NCBI RefSeq assembly: GCF_014337155.1
Contig: NZ_CP060632.1
Coordinates: 2,549,001 to 2,613,000, forward strand
Direction: 5' to 3'
Origin: Wujia chipingensis
GTDB taxonomy: Bacteria; Bacillota; Clostridia; Lachnospirales; Lachnospiraceae
DNA: 64,000 nt
Part shown: positions 25,207-34,397 of the stretch, piece by piece
How positions within the stretch are numbered: position 1 is the stretch's first letter
How the letters are laid out: every line of letters begins with the position of its first letter
The notes under the pieces: model-generated
The model's input: only the letters and a program-made list of their open reading frames with translations
Database searches by the model: none
What the model was told of the DNA's origin: nothing
Translations under genes and position numbers: made by a program

Positions 25207-26144
25207 CAGTCTCTAAGCTCCTTTCCGGTCAGCTCCAGGAACACATCGTTGAGCGTCGGACGCTCGGAGAAGATCTTGTTGCAGGTGATTCCCGCCGCAC
25301 TCAGTTCCTCGATCAGCTTCGCCACGTTATTTTTTCCGCTCTTATAGGTGATTACAAGCTGATGGCCGGCATATTCTGCCTTGTCAACATTCGGTGCCGC
25401 CTGCAGCTTCTCTAAGAATTCCGGTTTGAAATGCTTCGTCTCGATCGTAACCTTCTCCTCGATCTTCGCAAGTGCCTTTAACTCGTCGGACGTTCCCTGC
25501 GCAATGATTTTTCCCCTATCCAATATGATGATCCGGTCACACAGAATCTCGACTTCTTCCATATAATGTGTCGTGTAACAGATTGTCGCGCCATCATCCC
25601 GCAGCTTCCTGATACCATCCAAAATGTTGTTCCGGCTCTGCGGATCGACTGCAACGGTCGGCTCATCTAAGAAGATCAGCTTCGGCTTGTGCGCGATACC
25701 ACATGCGATATTCAATCTCCGGAGTAATCCGCCCGACAACTGCTTCGGATAATATTTGCGGAATTCATCCAGTCCGACTAATGCGATTGCATCCTCGATA
25801 TCCTTTTTTCTCTCCTGCTTATCCTTCACATACAATCCACAGAAATAGTCAATATTCTCATACACCGTAAGCTCCTCAAACACCGCTACCTCCTGGAAAA
25901 TCACACCGATATCCCGCTTGATCTTATAGGCATCCGGTGTCATCTCCTCTCCGAAGATCTTGATACTTCCCGCGCTGTATTTTAACAGCGAGAGGATGCA
26001 GTTGATCGTGGTTGATTTTCCACTTCCGTTTGGACCAAGCAGCCCAAGGATCTCTCCCTGCCGGATCTCAAACGACAGATCATCGACCGCCTTTTTCTGT
26101 TTATATTCCTTTGTCAGATTCTTTACTTCTACAACTGCGCTCAT
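25206..26144 (-). CDS. ABC transporter ATP-binding protein (drug/lipid exporter type)
   Basis: 312 aa. Walker A GPNGSGKST (about 38-46), signature LSGGLLRRLNIA (about 136-147; the usual second Gly-Gln is GGLL), Walker B LIFLDEPTVAVDP and the switch His in YTTHYMEE are present, so the ATPase is active in principle. A C-terminal extension of about 90 residues (from EKVTIETKHF) matches DrrA/CcmA-type drug exporters. AGGAG is 14 bp before the ATG. The normal promoter region upstream is occupied by a palindromic element. Confidence 0.9.
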   Translation of the reverse strand: MSAVVEVKNLTKEYKQKKAVDDLSFEIRQGEILGLLGPNGSGKSTTINCILSLLKYSAGSIKIFGEEMTPDAYKIKRDIGVIFQEVAVFEELTVYENIDYFCGLYVKDKQERKKDIEDAIALVGLDEFRKYYPKQLSGGLLRRLNIACGIAHKPKLIFLDEPTVAVDPQSRNNILDGIRKLRDDGATICYTTHYMEEVEILCDRIIILDRGKIIAQGTSDELKALAKIEEKVTIETKHFKPEFLEKLQAAPNVDKAEYAGHQLVITYKSGKNNVAKLIEELSAAGITCNKIFSERPTLNDVFLELTGKELRD

Positions 26145-26176
26145 TTCGCTTTTCCACTCTCCTTTTTATTCCCAGC

Positions 26177-26447
26177 AATTGCGATATTGTTTCTATATAT
26201 TTCAATATTGATTTATACGATATACAATGTATTGAATCTGAGAAGTTCTAAATGTTCTGATCTATATTTCCATCCAATACGCCACCGCCGCCAATTCGCC
26301 ATCCATGGCTCAGTGGCGGCTTGTTTGAACATCGTGTTCAAACATGGCTAATATAATTACAGAACATTAAGAACTTCTATGATTCAAACATATCGTATAT
26401 CTTTATAAATCAATATTAAAATATATACTGAAATCAATATCGCAATT
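26177..26447. mobile_element. 271-bp palindromic MITE-like element
   Basis: The ends are perfect 13-bp inverted repeats (AATTGCGATATTG). The repeat continues imperfectly for about 85 bp on each side (26177-26259 and 26360-26447). The GC-richer centre holds a perfect palindrome, GTTTGAACA-TCG-TGTTCAAAC (26323-26343). It has no coding potential and fills the gap between the tetR stop (15 bp away) and the ABC ATPase start (32 bp away). This fits a miniature inverted-repeat element, or a large cruciform control region; a target duplication is not obvious. Confidence 0.65.
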
Positions 26448-26461
26448 TCCGTGGTTCATAT

Positions 26462-27040
26462 TTATTCATCCCTCGGCTTCTTGTCATACATGCTTCCGAT
26501 CTTCATTTGTCTTACGGTGTCCGTTAGCAGTTCTTCAATCTGCTCATCCGTAAATGCAACCGTTCCCGTTGCAACCATGCTTGCGATTCCATGTGTGAAA
26601 ATCCACACTTTCAGATGAAATGCTTCCTGTTCCGTCCTGTCATACCCGGTGAATTCTGCACCTTTCTCTAAAATCTGATTTCCCATATTATCCTTCTCAA
26701 TAAATTCCGTCGGAGAAATCTTCGAATCTCCCATAAATAATATCTTGAAGAAATCCGGGTAATCCTTCGCGAACCGGATATACGCAAGTCCCATGCCCCG
26801 ATACGCTTTTTCTTCCTTGGAACCTGCAATCATGTACGACTGGTATATCTTCCGGATGTGTAAGATCGTCGCCTGCTTTAGATCCTCCATGTTCTCAAAC
26901 TGATAGAAGATCGGCTGTACCGAACAACCAAGCTCTTTCGCCACCCGGCGGGCATTGATTGCAGACAGGCCTTCTTTCTTCACAACCGCACACGCTGCCT
27001 CAATAATATCTTCCTTCAAAAATTTTGTTGCCCTTGGCAT
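26462..27040 (-). CDS. TetR/AcrR family transcriptional regulator
   Basis: 192 aa from the ATG at 27040, with GGAGGGG 3-4 bp upstream. N-terminal helix-turn-helix: LKEDIIEAACAVVKKEGLSA then INARRVAKELGCSVQPIFYQF, the TetR recognition region with the usual Y-F after the turn. The C-terminal ligand domain ends IEELLTDTVRQMKIG and resembles TetR_C_33/WHG types. It precedes the ABC exporter on the same strand and has two palindromes next to its own promoter, so autorepression and control of the exporter are likely. Confidence 0.9.
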   Translation of the reverse strand: MPRATKFLKEDIIEAACAVVKKEGLSAINARRVAKELGCSVQPIFYQFENMEDLKQATILHIRKIYQSYMIAGSKEEKAYRGMGLAYIRFAKDYPDFFKILFMGDSKISPTEFIEKDNMGNQILEKGAEFTGYDRTEQEAFHLKVWIFTHGIASMVATGTVAFTDEQIEELLTDTVRQMKIGSMYDKKPRDE

Positions 27041-27062
27041 AAGCCCCTCCATATTTATTTTA

Positions 27063-27118
27063 TAACATTTGTTATGTAACTTTCGTTATATTATAGTGAA
27101 TAAAAAAAGAAACGTCAA
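27063..27118 (-). promoter_or_regulatory. tetR promoter with two tandem operators
   Basis: Minus strand: TTGACG (27118-27113), 17-bp spacer, TATAAT (27095-27090). Directly downstream lie two TAAC-N4-GTTA palindromes, 27077-27088 and 27063-27074, spaced 14 bp centre to centre. They sit at the transcription start and leader, ideal for TetR autorepression. Confidence 0.75.
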
Positions 27119-27180
27119 GCAGATCTCGATGAGATGCAGCTACATTCCTGTCTCCTGCACATTCATCTGCCCAACGTTTC
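27102..27180 (-). terminator. Terminator of the ftsH-ATPase-LURP operon
   Basis: On the minus strand GAAACGT (27180-27174) pairs with ACGTTTC (27115-27109), supported by an inner CAGAT/ATCTG stem, and is followed by seven T (27108-27102). It overlaps the tetR -35 element. Confidence 0.55.
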
Positions 27181-27206
27181 CTTTTCTGATTCTATATTCT
27201 CACTGA

Positions 27207-27683
27207 TTAATCATTATTGTTGCTACAATTTGCGGCGTCGATTGCGAGTACGAGCATCAATCCTAAGATCTCATCCTCTGGATTCGCAATGTCTATCACA
27301 TAGGTATCGCCCCAGCGGAACAATTCCTTGCCGATATGTGCGATGCAATAACTGCCATCATACACGTCGTAATCCCATCCGAAGAGATCACCCTGCACCT
27401 GCCAGCCATGATATTCAATATCATATCTCGGCGTAAAGAGGGAGAATCGTCTCTGAATCCGACCGATTGTCCGTCCGCCGATCTCGACTTCGAACACCGG
27501 AAGCAGATGAAATATCTCCTGATGGATCACGCCTACTTCCTGATCATACATATCATAGATATGCATATGATGACCGATATTGAAGAATTCCGTCTTCACA
27601 AAATATTTTGGATTGCCATATTCATCGTAGATATCATACGTATCCGTCCACGCAAATACGCGCTGCTTTATCATTAACCGCAT
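27207..27683 (-). CDS. LURP-one-related (tubby-like barrel) family protein
   Basis: 158 aa of strand-rich sequence: IKQRVFAWTDTYDIYDEYGN, YFVKTEFFNIGHHMHIYD, GRIQRRFSLFTPRYDIEYHG and KELFRWGDTYVIDI, which is the LURP-one/YxjI beta-barrel repeat of D-x-Y-D-I-x-D-x-x-G units. Bacterial YxjI-type proteins are soluble or membrane-associated and of unknown role. It is the last gene of the ftsH operon, with AGGAGATAACC before the ATG and a 12-bp gap from the ATPase. Confidence 0.85.
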   Translation of the reverse strand: MRLMIKQRVFAWTDTYDIYDEYGNPKYFVKTEFFNIGHHMHIYDMYDQEVGVIHQEIFHLLPVFEVEIGGRTIGRIQRRFSLFTPRYDIEYHGWQVQGDLFGWDYDVYDGSYCIAHIGKELFRWGDTYVIDIANPEDEILGLMLVLAIDAANCSNNND

Positions 27684-27694
27684 AGGTTATCTCC

Positions 27695-29770
27695 TTATAA
27701 TACAAGGTCCTTCATCGAATGCAGCCCAATTGCCAGTGTCGATGTGTTGTGCATCAACGCCGAGGTTGTCGGCTGGATCACGCCTGCAACACCAAGTACG
27801 ATCAGTCCGGTATTAAATCCAACGATCGTTCTGTAATTTCTTCGGATTCGTCTTGTCAGTGCGGTACTGATCTTCCGCAATGTGATCAGTTCATTCAAGT
27901 TATCTGCTCCAACGGTAATGTCCGCGATCTCCCGTGCAATCTCTGCACCATCACTGATTGCAATACCGATATCCGCTGCCGAAAGTGCCGGTGAATCATT
28001 GATACCGTCACCGATCATGATAACCTTATGTCCCTCTGCCTTCGCACGCTCCACGTAGCTTGCCTTATCCTCTGGAAGTACCTCAGAATAATACTCGTCC
28101 ACGCCAACCTTCCGTGCGATCGCACAGGCTGTCCGCTCACTGTCACCGGTCATCATAACAACCTTTGCAAATCCAAGCTCTTTCAGTGTCCGGATCACAT
28201 CGGCTGCCTCATCACGGATCGGATCTTCGATACAGATGACAGCCACCAGTCGTCCTTCTACTGCCATATACAGATGTGAATATTCCTCTGGCAATGCATC
28301 GAACTTCTCCTGCATACCTTCCGGAACCACACAGCCCTCATCTTCAAATACAAAATGATAGCTTCCGATAATTGTCTTTCTTCCTTCTACCGTAGTAGAA
28401 ATACCATGTGCTACGATATAGGACACCTTCGAGTGGACCTCTTCATGCACCAGATTCTTTTCGCTTGCCGCATCAACAACTGCACGTGCCATCGAATGAG
28501 GGAAATGCTCCTCGAGACATGCGGCGATCCGCAGCAGTTCATCGCTGCTTTCATTGCAGAACGATACAACATCAACCACGCGCGGTGCTGCTTTCGTCAG
28601 CGTTCCGGTCTTATCAAATACGATCGTATCCGCTTCCGCCATCGCCTCTAAGAACTTACCGCCCTTTACCGTAATGCTTGACTTGCTCGCCTGCCGGATT
28701 GCGGACAATACGGAAATCGGCATTGCCAGCTTCAACGCACAGGAGAAATCAACCATCAGGACCGACAGTGCTTTCGTCACATTCCGTGTGAAAAGATACG
28801 TTGCGGCTGTACCAAGTAACGTATACGGTACAAGCTTGTCTGCCAGATGCGACGCCTTACTCTCCAGAGAAGATTTGAGTTTCTCGGATTCCTCGATCAT
28901 CGTGACAACCTTCTCATACCGGCTCGAACCACCGACCTGGCGGACACGGATGCAAAGCTCACCTTCTTCCAGCACCGTTCCTGCATAGACATAGGAATCT
29001 GCCTGCTTATGTACCGGCAAAGGTTCGCCTGTCATCGATGCCTGATTCACCATCGCATCGCCATCGACAACCGTTCCGTCAAATGGGATCACATTTCCGA
29101 CATGGATCACGATCTCATCATCCACATGGATAGATTCTGCAGATACCTGCACTTCCTGTCCGTCCTTCTTCAACCAGACTTTTCCGATGTTCAAGGACAT
29201 GCTCCGTGCAAGATCCCCGACGGATTTCTTGTGTGTCCACTCCTCTAAGATCTCGCCGATTCCAAGCAGGAACATAATAGATCCTGCCGTCTGGAAGTCT
29301 CCACGGAATACGGATACACCGATTGCCGTGCCATCCAGAACCGGAACTTCGATCTTTCGATTTGCTAATGTTTTCAGTCCGTTCGTGATATATTTTACCG
29401 AACGGATGGCAGTCAGGGTGTTCGCGATCGGCATCGGTAAGAACATCCGGTTGATGCATCGCATTAAAACCTTGTCTACCAGTTTTTCTTTGTACTCTTC
29501 ATTCACCTGTCTTCCAGAATTTTCCAGATAGGATTCCGGCACATCTGCCGTCTCATAATGGAACCGCCGGAGCGCTGTTATCATCACTTCCCGGCTTCCC
29601 TCATAACAGACAACCGCATCGCAGGTCGAATGATTTACCTTCGCAGAACTGACATGTTTCATGCTGTCAAGATAATACTGAAGGATATCGGCTTCCCGGT
29701 ACGACATGTTCTTCTGTGCAACATGAAAACGAATTCTGCCTCGTATCTCATGTTTAATCACAAATTTCAT
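27695..29770 (-). CDS. Heavy-metal-type P-type ATPase (P1B-like)
   Basis: 691 aa from the ATG at 29770, inside the 3' end of the DUF6110 gene. N-terminal HMA_2-like domain (HEIRGRIRFHV...) lacking a CxxC metal site. Motifs: MTGEP (246-250), phosphorylated Asp in DKTGTLT (Asp386), GDGINDSPAL near the C-terminus. The intramembrane metal site reads SCALK (343-347) instead of CPC/CPH/SPC, and the HP locus motif reads HSMA. Such SCALK ATPases are common in gut Clostridia and their metal is not established; Mn or Fe export are candidates. Only a few strong membrane helices precede TGE. Operon with ftsH, DUF308 and DUF6110 genes. Confidence 0.85.
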   Translation of the reverse strand: MKFVIKHEIRGRIRFHVAQKNMSYREADILQYYLDSMKHVSSAKVNHSTCDAVVCYEGSREVMITALRRFHYETADVPESYLENSGRQVNEEYKEKLVDKVLMRCINRMFLPMPIANTLTAIRSVKYITNGLKTLANRKIEVPVLDGTAIGVSVFRGDFQTAGSIMFLLGIGEILEEWTHKKSVGDLARSMSLNIGKVWLKKDGQEVQVSAESIHVDDEIVIHVGNVIPFDGTVVDGDAMVNQASMTGEPLPVHKQADSYVYAGTVLEEGELCIRVRQVGGSSRYEKVVTMIEESEKLKSSLESKASHLADKLVPYTLLGTAATYLFTRNVTKALSVLMVDFSCALKLAMPISVLSAIRQASKSSITVKGGKFLEAMAEADTIVFDKTGTLTKAAPRVVDVVSFCNESSDELLRIAACLEEHFPHSMARAVVDAASEKNLVHEEVHSKVSYIVAHGISTTVEGRKTIIGSYHFVFEDEGCVVPEGMQEKFDALPEEYSHLYMAVEGRLVAVICIEDPIRDEAADVIRTLKELGFAKVVMMTGDSERTACAIARKVGVDEYYSEVLPEDKASYVERAKAEGHKVIMIGDGINDSPALSAADIGIAISDGAEIAREIADITVGADNLNELITLRKISTALTRRIRRNYRTIVGFNTGLIVLGVAGVIQPTTSALMHNTSTLAIGLHSMKDLVL

Positions 29771-30068
29771 TTTCTGTCGCCTGCTCCTCTGCTTCTGCTT
29801 CGTCCTCAACTACCTGTGCCTCTGCTTCGATCTCGCGGTCTGCGTTGATCTGCTTTGCCTCTGCATAGATATCGCTTGCATTCTCCTGTACATTGGTCAC
29901 GGTCTTCATGATGCAGTCCTTTGCACGAAGGACAGCGGCTGTACCATGTGAGTAAACCTTCTTTGCATCACGGCTTGTCAAAAGCTTGATTCCTGCTGTT
30001 CCGAACAATACACCTGCTGCAAAAATCCCTGTTTTCTTTCCATCGATCTTTTTAAAAAAATTTGACAT
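29754..30068 (-). CDS. DUF6110 family membrane-anchored protein
   Basis: 104 aa. One N-terminal hydrophobic segment (TGIFAAGVLFGTAGIKLLTS, about 13-32) followed by KKVYSHGTAAVLRAKD and a long acidic helix rich in Glu/Ala. DUF6110 proteins are regularly encoded just before SCALK-type P-type ATPases and may be small subunits or regulators of the pump; that role is inferred from linkage. The ATG has AGGAGG upstream. Confidence 0.75.
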   Translation of the reverse strand: MSNFFKKIDGKKTGIFAAGVLFGTAGIKLLTSRDAKKVYSHGTAAVLRAKDCIMKTVTNVQENASDIYAEAKQINADREIEAEAQVVEDEAEAEEQATENEICD

Positions 30069-30139
30069 AATAATTACCTCCTGTTAGTCTAATCTAACTA
30101 CATATATTATCACAAATTTTCTAAAAAATAAATATTTTT

Positions 30140-30682
30140 TTACCAATCCTTTCCAAGTTTACTGCAAGCCGATACTACACTGTCTACTCCTAATATAATC
30201 AGGTATGTACCTATCAAAAATCCGACTGAGAACAAAGCAATCTGCGGCCAGAATATCATCAGCACACCTACTACCAGACCGATCACATTGATGACCAGTG
30301 AGACATAGAAATACCTTCCTCTGTACAAACTCCGGATAAATCCAAGATGACACAGCTTCGATACGCTGTGTGCGATAAACCATAGCGGAAGCAGCAATGT
30401 TACAACCAGTTCGCCTATGTGCGGATATGCCATCAGCGCCAGACCGGTGATCACGCTGATCACCCCGGCAGCCAGAGACACGCACGGTGCAAACCCAATG
30501 TAACGTTCCGACTTGGCATAGAAGATAATATCGGTAATTCCGGTCACGATTGCCATCACACCATAGAAGATCGTAATCCAACGCAGAATCCCCCCCGGCG
30601 ATGCAATCGCCAAAGCGCCAAGGATTATAAGAAGAATACCCTCGATCAGTTCCAGCCATCCATAGCCTGTGTGTCTTTTCAT
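30140..30682 (-). CDS. DUF308 / HdeD-like membrane protein
   Basis: 180 aa with six hydrophobic helices in three repeated pairs. Features GWLELIEGILLIILGALAIA at the start and GFLIGTYLIILGVDSV near the end, typical of the DUF308 (HdeD acid-resistance) family. Function in Firmicutes unproven. The start overlaps the ftsH stop by 4 bp (ATGA), so translation is coupled with ftsH, whose substrates are membrane proteins. Confidence 0.85.
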   Translation of the reverse strand: MKRHTGYGWLELIEGILLIILGALAIASPGGILRWITIFYGVMAIVTGITDIIFYAKSERYIGFAPCVSLAAGVISVITGLALMAYPHIGELVVTLLLPLWFIAHSVSKLCHLGFIRSLYRGRYFYVSLVINVIGLVVGVLMIFWPQIALFSVGFLIGTYLIILGVDSVVSACSKLGKDW

Positions 30683-32514
30683 AGAGCGGCTCCCCCTTCC
30701 TTATTCAGAATCTCCATAAATTCATCACCGGTGATTGTCTCTTTCTCATAGAGGTGCATTGCCAGAATATCCAGCAGACGCTTGTTATCGACAAGCAGCT
30801 TCTTCGCCTTCTCATGCTGTGCGCGCACAAGCTCGACCACCTTATGGTCAATCTCTTTCTGTGTATCTGCAGAACAGCAAAGAGAGGTATCCCCACCCAG
30901 ATACTGGTTTTCTACCGTCTCCATCGCTACCATATCGAACTCCTCGCTCATACCATACCGGGTAATCATCGCACGCGCCAGCTTCGTTGCCTGCTCGATA
31001 TCATTCGAAGCACCGGTTGTGATCTCTCCGCATGCCACTTCCTCTGCTGCACGGCCACCGGTGAGTGTCGCAATCTTGTTCTCGATTTCTTCCTTCGTCA
31101 TCAGATATTTGTCGGCCTGCTCCACCTGCATTGTGTATCCGAGCGCACCGGATGTACGTGGGATAATCGTAATCTTCTGTACCGGTGCAGAATGGCTCTG
31201 CAACGCAGCCACCAATGCATGTCCGACCTCATGATATGCAACCGTTTTTTTCTCCTTATCCGAAAGCACGGCATTCTTCTTCTGATAACCGGCAATTACA
31301 ACCTCGACACTTTCTTCCAGATCTGCCTCGGTTACAAATGTCCGGTTCGAACGGACAGCACGAAGCGCGCCCTCGTTGATGATATTCGCAAGCTCGGCTC
31401 CAGATGCACCGGATGCCATACGTGCAATCGTATGGAAATCTACATCATCGCCAACCTTGATTTTTCTTGCATGTACCTTGAGGATTGCCTCACGGCCTTT
31501 CAGGTCAGGCAGTTCCACCGGTACACGCCGGTCAAAACGTCCCGGTCTAGTCAGTGCCGGATCAAGGGATTCCGGACGGTTCGTTGCCGCCAGAATGATA
31601 ACACCATTATTTCCTTCAAATCCATCCATCTCAGTTAAGAGCTGGTTCAATGTCTGCTCCCGTTCATCGTTGCCGCCGTACTTGCCGCCGTCACGCTTCT
31701 TACCGATCGCATCAATCTCATCGATAAATACGATACATGGTGCTTTCTCCTTTGCCTGCTTGAACAAATCACGCACCTTTGATGCGCCCATACCAACAAA
31801 CATCTCTACGAACTCGGAACCGGAGATTGAGAAGAATGGTACATTTGCCTCACCGGCAACCGCCTTAGCAAGCATTGTCTTACCAGTTCCCGGAGGGCCG
31901 ACTAACAAAAGTCCCTTCGGCATAGACGCACCGACGTCGGTATATTTGGTCGGATTGTGCAGGTAGTCAACGATCTCGGCTAAGTTTTCCTTTGCCTCAT
32001 CCTCACCGGCGACATCTGTAAAATGAATTCCTTCGGTGGACTGCACATATACCTTCGCATTGCTCTTTCCACCCATACCGAACATCATGGAATTCTTACC
32101 GCCAGCCTGTTCCATCATCTTCCTTGCGAGGAATCTTCCAAGAATCCAGAACAACAACAGTGGAAGAACAACCGACATCAAAAAGCTCATAAATGGAGAT
32201 GTCCTCGTCTCGATTTCTTTCGAGAACTTCGCACCGCTGTCATAGAGCCGCTGTGTCAAGTCATCGTCCGGCATGAGTCCGGTCTTGTAGATTGCGCTCT
32301 CCGCCTTATCCGTAAATGTGATCTGTGTACTGTCGATCTGTACCTGACCGATATCTTTATCCTCGGTCATCTTCATGAATGTTCCGTAATCAACTTCCTT
32401 TACCTGCCGCTCTGCCAGCATTGGGGTGATAAATAAATTAAACACCAGCAATACTACCAGCACGATTCCATAATAGAAGATCAACGGACGTTTTGGTGAT
32501 TTTACTTCTTTCAT
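30679..32514 (-). CDS. ftsH: ATP-dependent zinc metalloprotease FtsH
   Basis: 611 aa. Two N-terminal transmembrane helices (about 12-30 and 110-128) enclose an external domain. AAA+ module: Walker A GPPGTGKT (206-213), Walker [12 protein letters not shown] (261-271), SRH around [19 protein letters not shown]. Protease module: zinc site HEVGH (428-432), with Val where Ala is usual, and later [10 protein letters not shown]. FtsH extracts and degrades membrane proteins and short-lived regulators. Because it leads an operon with a P-type ATPase rather than tilS/hpt, this is likely a second, specialised FtsH paralogue. Confidence 0.95.
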   Translation of the reverse strand: MKEVKSPKRPLIFYYGIVLVVLLVFNLFITPMLAERQVKEVDYGTFMKMTEDKDIGQVQIDSTQITFTDKAESAIYKTGLMPDDDLTQRLYDSGAKFSKEIETRTSPFMSFLMSVVLPLLLFWILGRFLARKMMEQAGGKNSMMFGMGGKSNAKVYVQSTEGIHFTDVAGEDEAKENLAEIVDYLHNPTKYTDVGASMPKGLLLVGPPGTGKTMLAKAVAGEANVPFFSISGSEFVEMFVGMGASKVRDLFKQAKEKAPCIVFIDEIDAIGKKRDGGKYGGNDEREQTLNQLLTEMDGFEGNNGVIILAATNRPESLDPALTRPGRFDRRVPVELPDLKGREAILKVHARKIKVGDDVDFHTIARMASGASGAELANIINEGALRAVRSNRTFVTEADLEESVEVVIAGYQKKNAVLSDKEKKTVAYHEVGHALVAALQSHSAPVQKITIIPRTSGALGYTMQVEQADKYLMTKEEIENKIATLTGGRAAEEVACGEITTGASNDIEQATKLARAMITRYGMSEEFDMVAMETVENQYLGGDTSLCCSADTQKEIDHKVVELVRAQHEKAKKLLVDNKRLLDILAMHLYEKETITGDEFMEILNKEGGAAL

Positions 32515-32545
32515 CTCTGCATACTTCCTTTCTTTGTCTAGATTA

Positions 32546-33463
32546 TTACTCTCCGTACTTCTCCTTCAATACCTTCACGATCATCTCGTAGTTCGGCATC
32601 TCTACTCCATATTGTTCTCCAAGACGAAGCGGCTCATACAGCAATCCATCGATTTCCGATGGTTTTCCTGCCCAGATATCGCGCTGCATGGAAGTCGAAG
32701 CCTCCGGTACAAGCGCATCTAAGATGTCCAGATTCGTCTTCTCAATATCAACCAAAAATGGGATTCCCATTGCTGTTGCAAGTGCGTCAATCTCCTTCAT
32801 ACACCGGATCAAAAGCATCCGCTCTTCTCCTGCGCGCTGGAATACTTCTGCCGTCGCATCATAATACAGACCGCAGGCTGCCATCGGCGATACATACGCG
32901 TATTTCTGAAATGCATCCCGCTCGATCTGGTCAGAAAGTACCGCATCAATGCCTGCTGCCTTTAATTCCTGCTCTAAGAGGAACATCTTCCGGCAAAGCG
33001 CCTGTCCCTTCCGTGCGCCAAATACGATACGGAAGATATCGCCTTTTTGTAAGATCACACCCGGCTCCTTGATCTCCGCCGCAATGTAGATACAGCCATC
33101 TACAACTGTTGCATCCGGCAGCGCCTGCTGCAGCTTTGCACCGGTTCCGTAGATGTTCAGGATCGGAACGATCAACGTCTCCGCATCACTATGTTCTCTC
33201 AAAAATGGAATGATATCCGGAATCGAATATCCTTTGACACACACAAACAGGACATCCGGAATCTCCGCATATCCTGCCTCATCAACTGCCTTTATGTCTG
33301 TCACGGTAAATGTCCGGCTTGGTGACTCCACACATATACCATGTTCTCTGATTGCTGCAAGATGCTCGCCACGCGCAATCAATGTTACATCCTGTCCGGC
33401 TTCCGCTAAGAATGCACCAATGCTTCCGCCGCATCCACCGGCTCCTATAATTGCATATTTCAT
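32546..33463 (-). CDS. Ketopantoate reductase family protein (ApbA/PanE-like)
   Basis: 305 aa from the ATG at 33463. N-terminal Rossmann motif IGAGGCGGSIGAFLAEAGQD (6-25; GxGxxG-like with GGCGGS), FVCVKGYSIPDIIP with the Lys of the ketopantoate site, and a C-terminal helical domain with PSMQRDIWAGKPSEIDGL, where AGKPSEID is the substrate-binding element. The family reduces 2-dehydropantoate with NADPH for coenzyme A synthesis, but several paralogues act on other 2-oxo acids. No panB/panC/panD neighbours. Encoded 31 bp upstream of ftsH on the same strand. Confidence 0.85.
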   Translation of the reverse strand: MKYAIIGAGGCGGSIGAFLAEAGQDVTLIARGEHLAAIREHGICVESPSRTFTVTDIKAVDEAGYAEIPDVLFVCVKGYSIPDIIPFLREHSDAETLIVPILNIYGTGAKLQQALPDATVVDGCIYIAAEIKEPGVILQKGDIFRIVFGARKGQALCRKMFLLEQELKAAGIDAVLSDQIERDAFQKYAYVSPMAACGLYYDATAEVFQRAGEERMLLIRCMKEIDALATAMGIPFLVDIEKTNLDILDALVPEASTSMQRDIWAGKPSEIDGLLYEPLRLGEQYGVEMPNYEMIVKVLKEKYGE

Positions 33464-33610
33464 ATACGATCTGCCACTTTCTATATGCTCAAGTGGTTTC
33501 TCCTTCCCTCTTTTTTCTTCTGTCTCTGATCTGTGATACATATTCTATAACAGATTTATGTTTGTTTTGTGAACAAATCCGTTATTGGAAGAATTTTAAT
33601 GAAAATATCG

Positions 33611-34333
33611 TTATTTGTCCTGTTTTTTCACCTTCACAATCACAATTGTAAGGTAGCTTGCCGCCTGTGTCAACGCATCTATCCCATGCATCACACGTTC
33701 CTCCGGCAGTCCGCAGTTCGAGACGCCATAGACCTCCAAATATTCTCCCTGCTGTCTTCTCCGCACAAGCTCTGTCCGAAGCATGCCGATCAGCTGTTCC
33801 AGTTTCTTCCCCGACTTCATATAGATCCGTGTCCCGTCATAGTCCGCGGTATCTTCCACCGCGTAGCTGCCCGGAATAATATGGATCTCCTCGCCCTGAT
33901 CCGCAAGGGAGATTCCAAGTCTTGCCGCCACCGCACAGAAAGAAGGCACGCCGCTGATCATCGACGCAGGCATCCCCGCCGCAAGCACTCGCCGGTGAAT
34001 ATAATGATAGGTCGAGTACACACTTGGATCACCGATCGTAAGAAATACAAGCGTCTTTCCCTGCCGCATCCGTGCCTGCACCTCGGCAAAGCAGCGATCC
34101 TGTGCCGCACGAAGCACATCCGCATCCTTCGTCATCGGAAACTGCATCGGGCAGATCTCCTTTTCTTCGATCTCCGGTACGACCTGCCGCACGATCTTAT
34201 AAGCATAACATTCTTCTTTCTTCTCATTTGGCAGTAAGATGCAGTCACTCTCCCGGATCGCACGCACCGCTGCCAGCGTCAGAAGCTCCGGATCTCCCGG
34301 GCCGACTCCGACGCCAATCAATCTTCCTTCCAT
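33611..34333 (-). CDS. cobI: Precorrin-2 / cobalt-factor-2 C20-methyltransferase
   Basis: 240 aa, tetrapyrrole methylase fold: GRLIGVGVGPGDPELLTL at the N-terminus (SAM site), TIGDPSVYSTYHYI near residue 99, and SGVPSFCAVAARLGI near 128. The GVGPGDPELLTLKA-type start plus the GDPSVYST motif identify CobI/CbiL, which methylates C20 in corrin ring synthesis. No other cob or cbi gene is in the window, so this one is separated from the main cobalamin locus or part of a scattered pathway. AGGAGG lies 10 bp before the ATG. Confidence 0.85.
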   Translation of the reverse strand: MEGRLIGVGVGPGDPELLTLAAVRAIRESDCILLPNEKKEECYAYKIVRQVVPEIEEKEICPMQFPMTKDADVLRAAQDRCFAEVQARMRQGKTLVFLTIGDPSVYSTYHYIHRRVLAAGMPASMISGVPSFCAVAARLGISLADQGEEIHIIPGSYAVEDTADYDGTRIYMKSGKKLEQLIGMLRTELVRRRQQGEYLEVYGVSNCGLPEERVMHGIDALTQAASYLTIVIVKVKKQDK

Positions 34334-34397
34334 CTATCTGTTTCCTCCTGCAACACATACCAGCCAGATTCGCTAACTGATAGCTGTCTGTCATATT

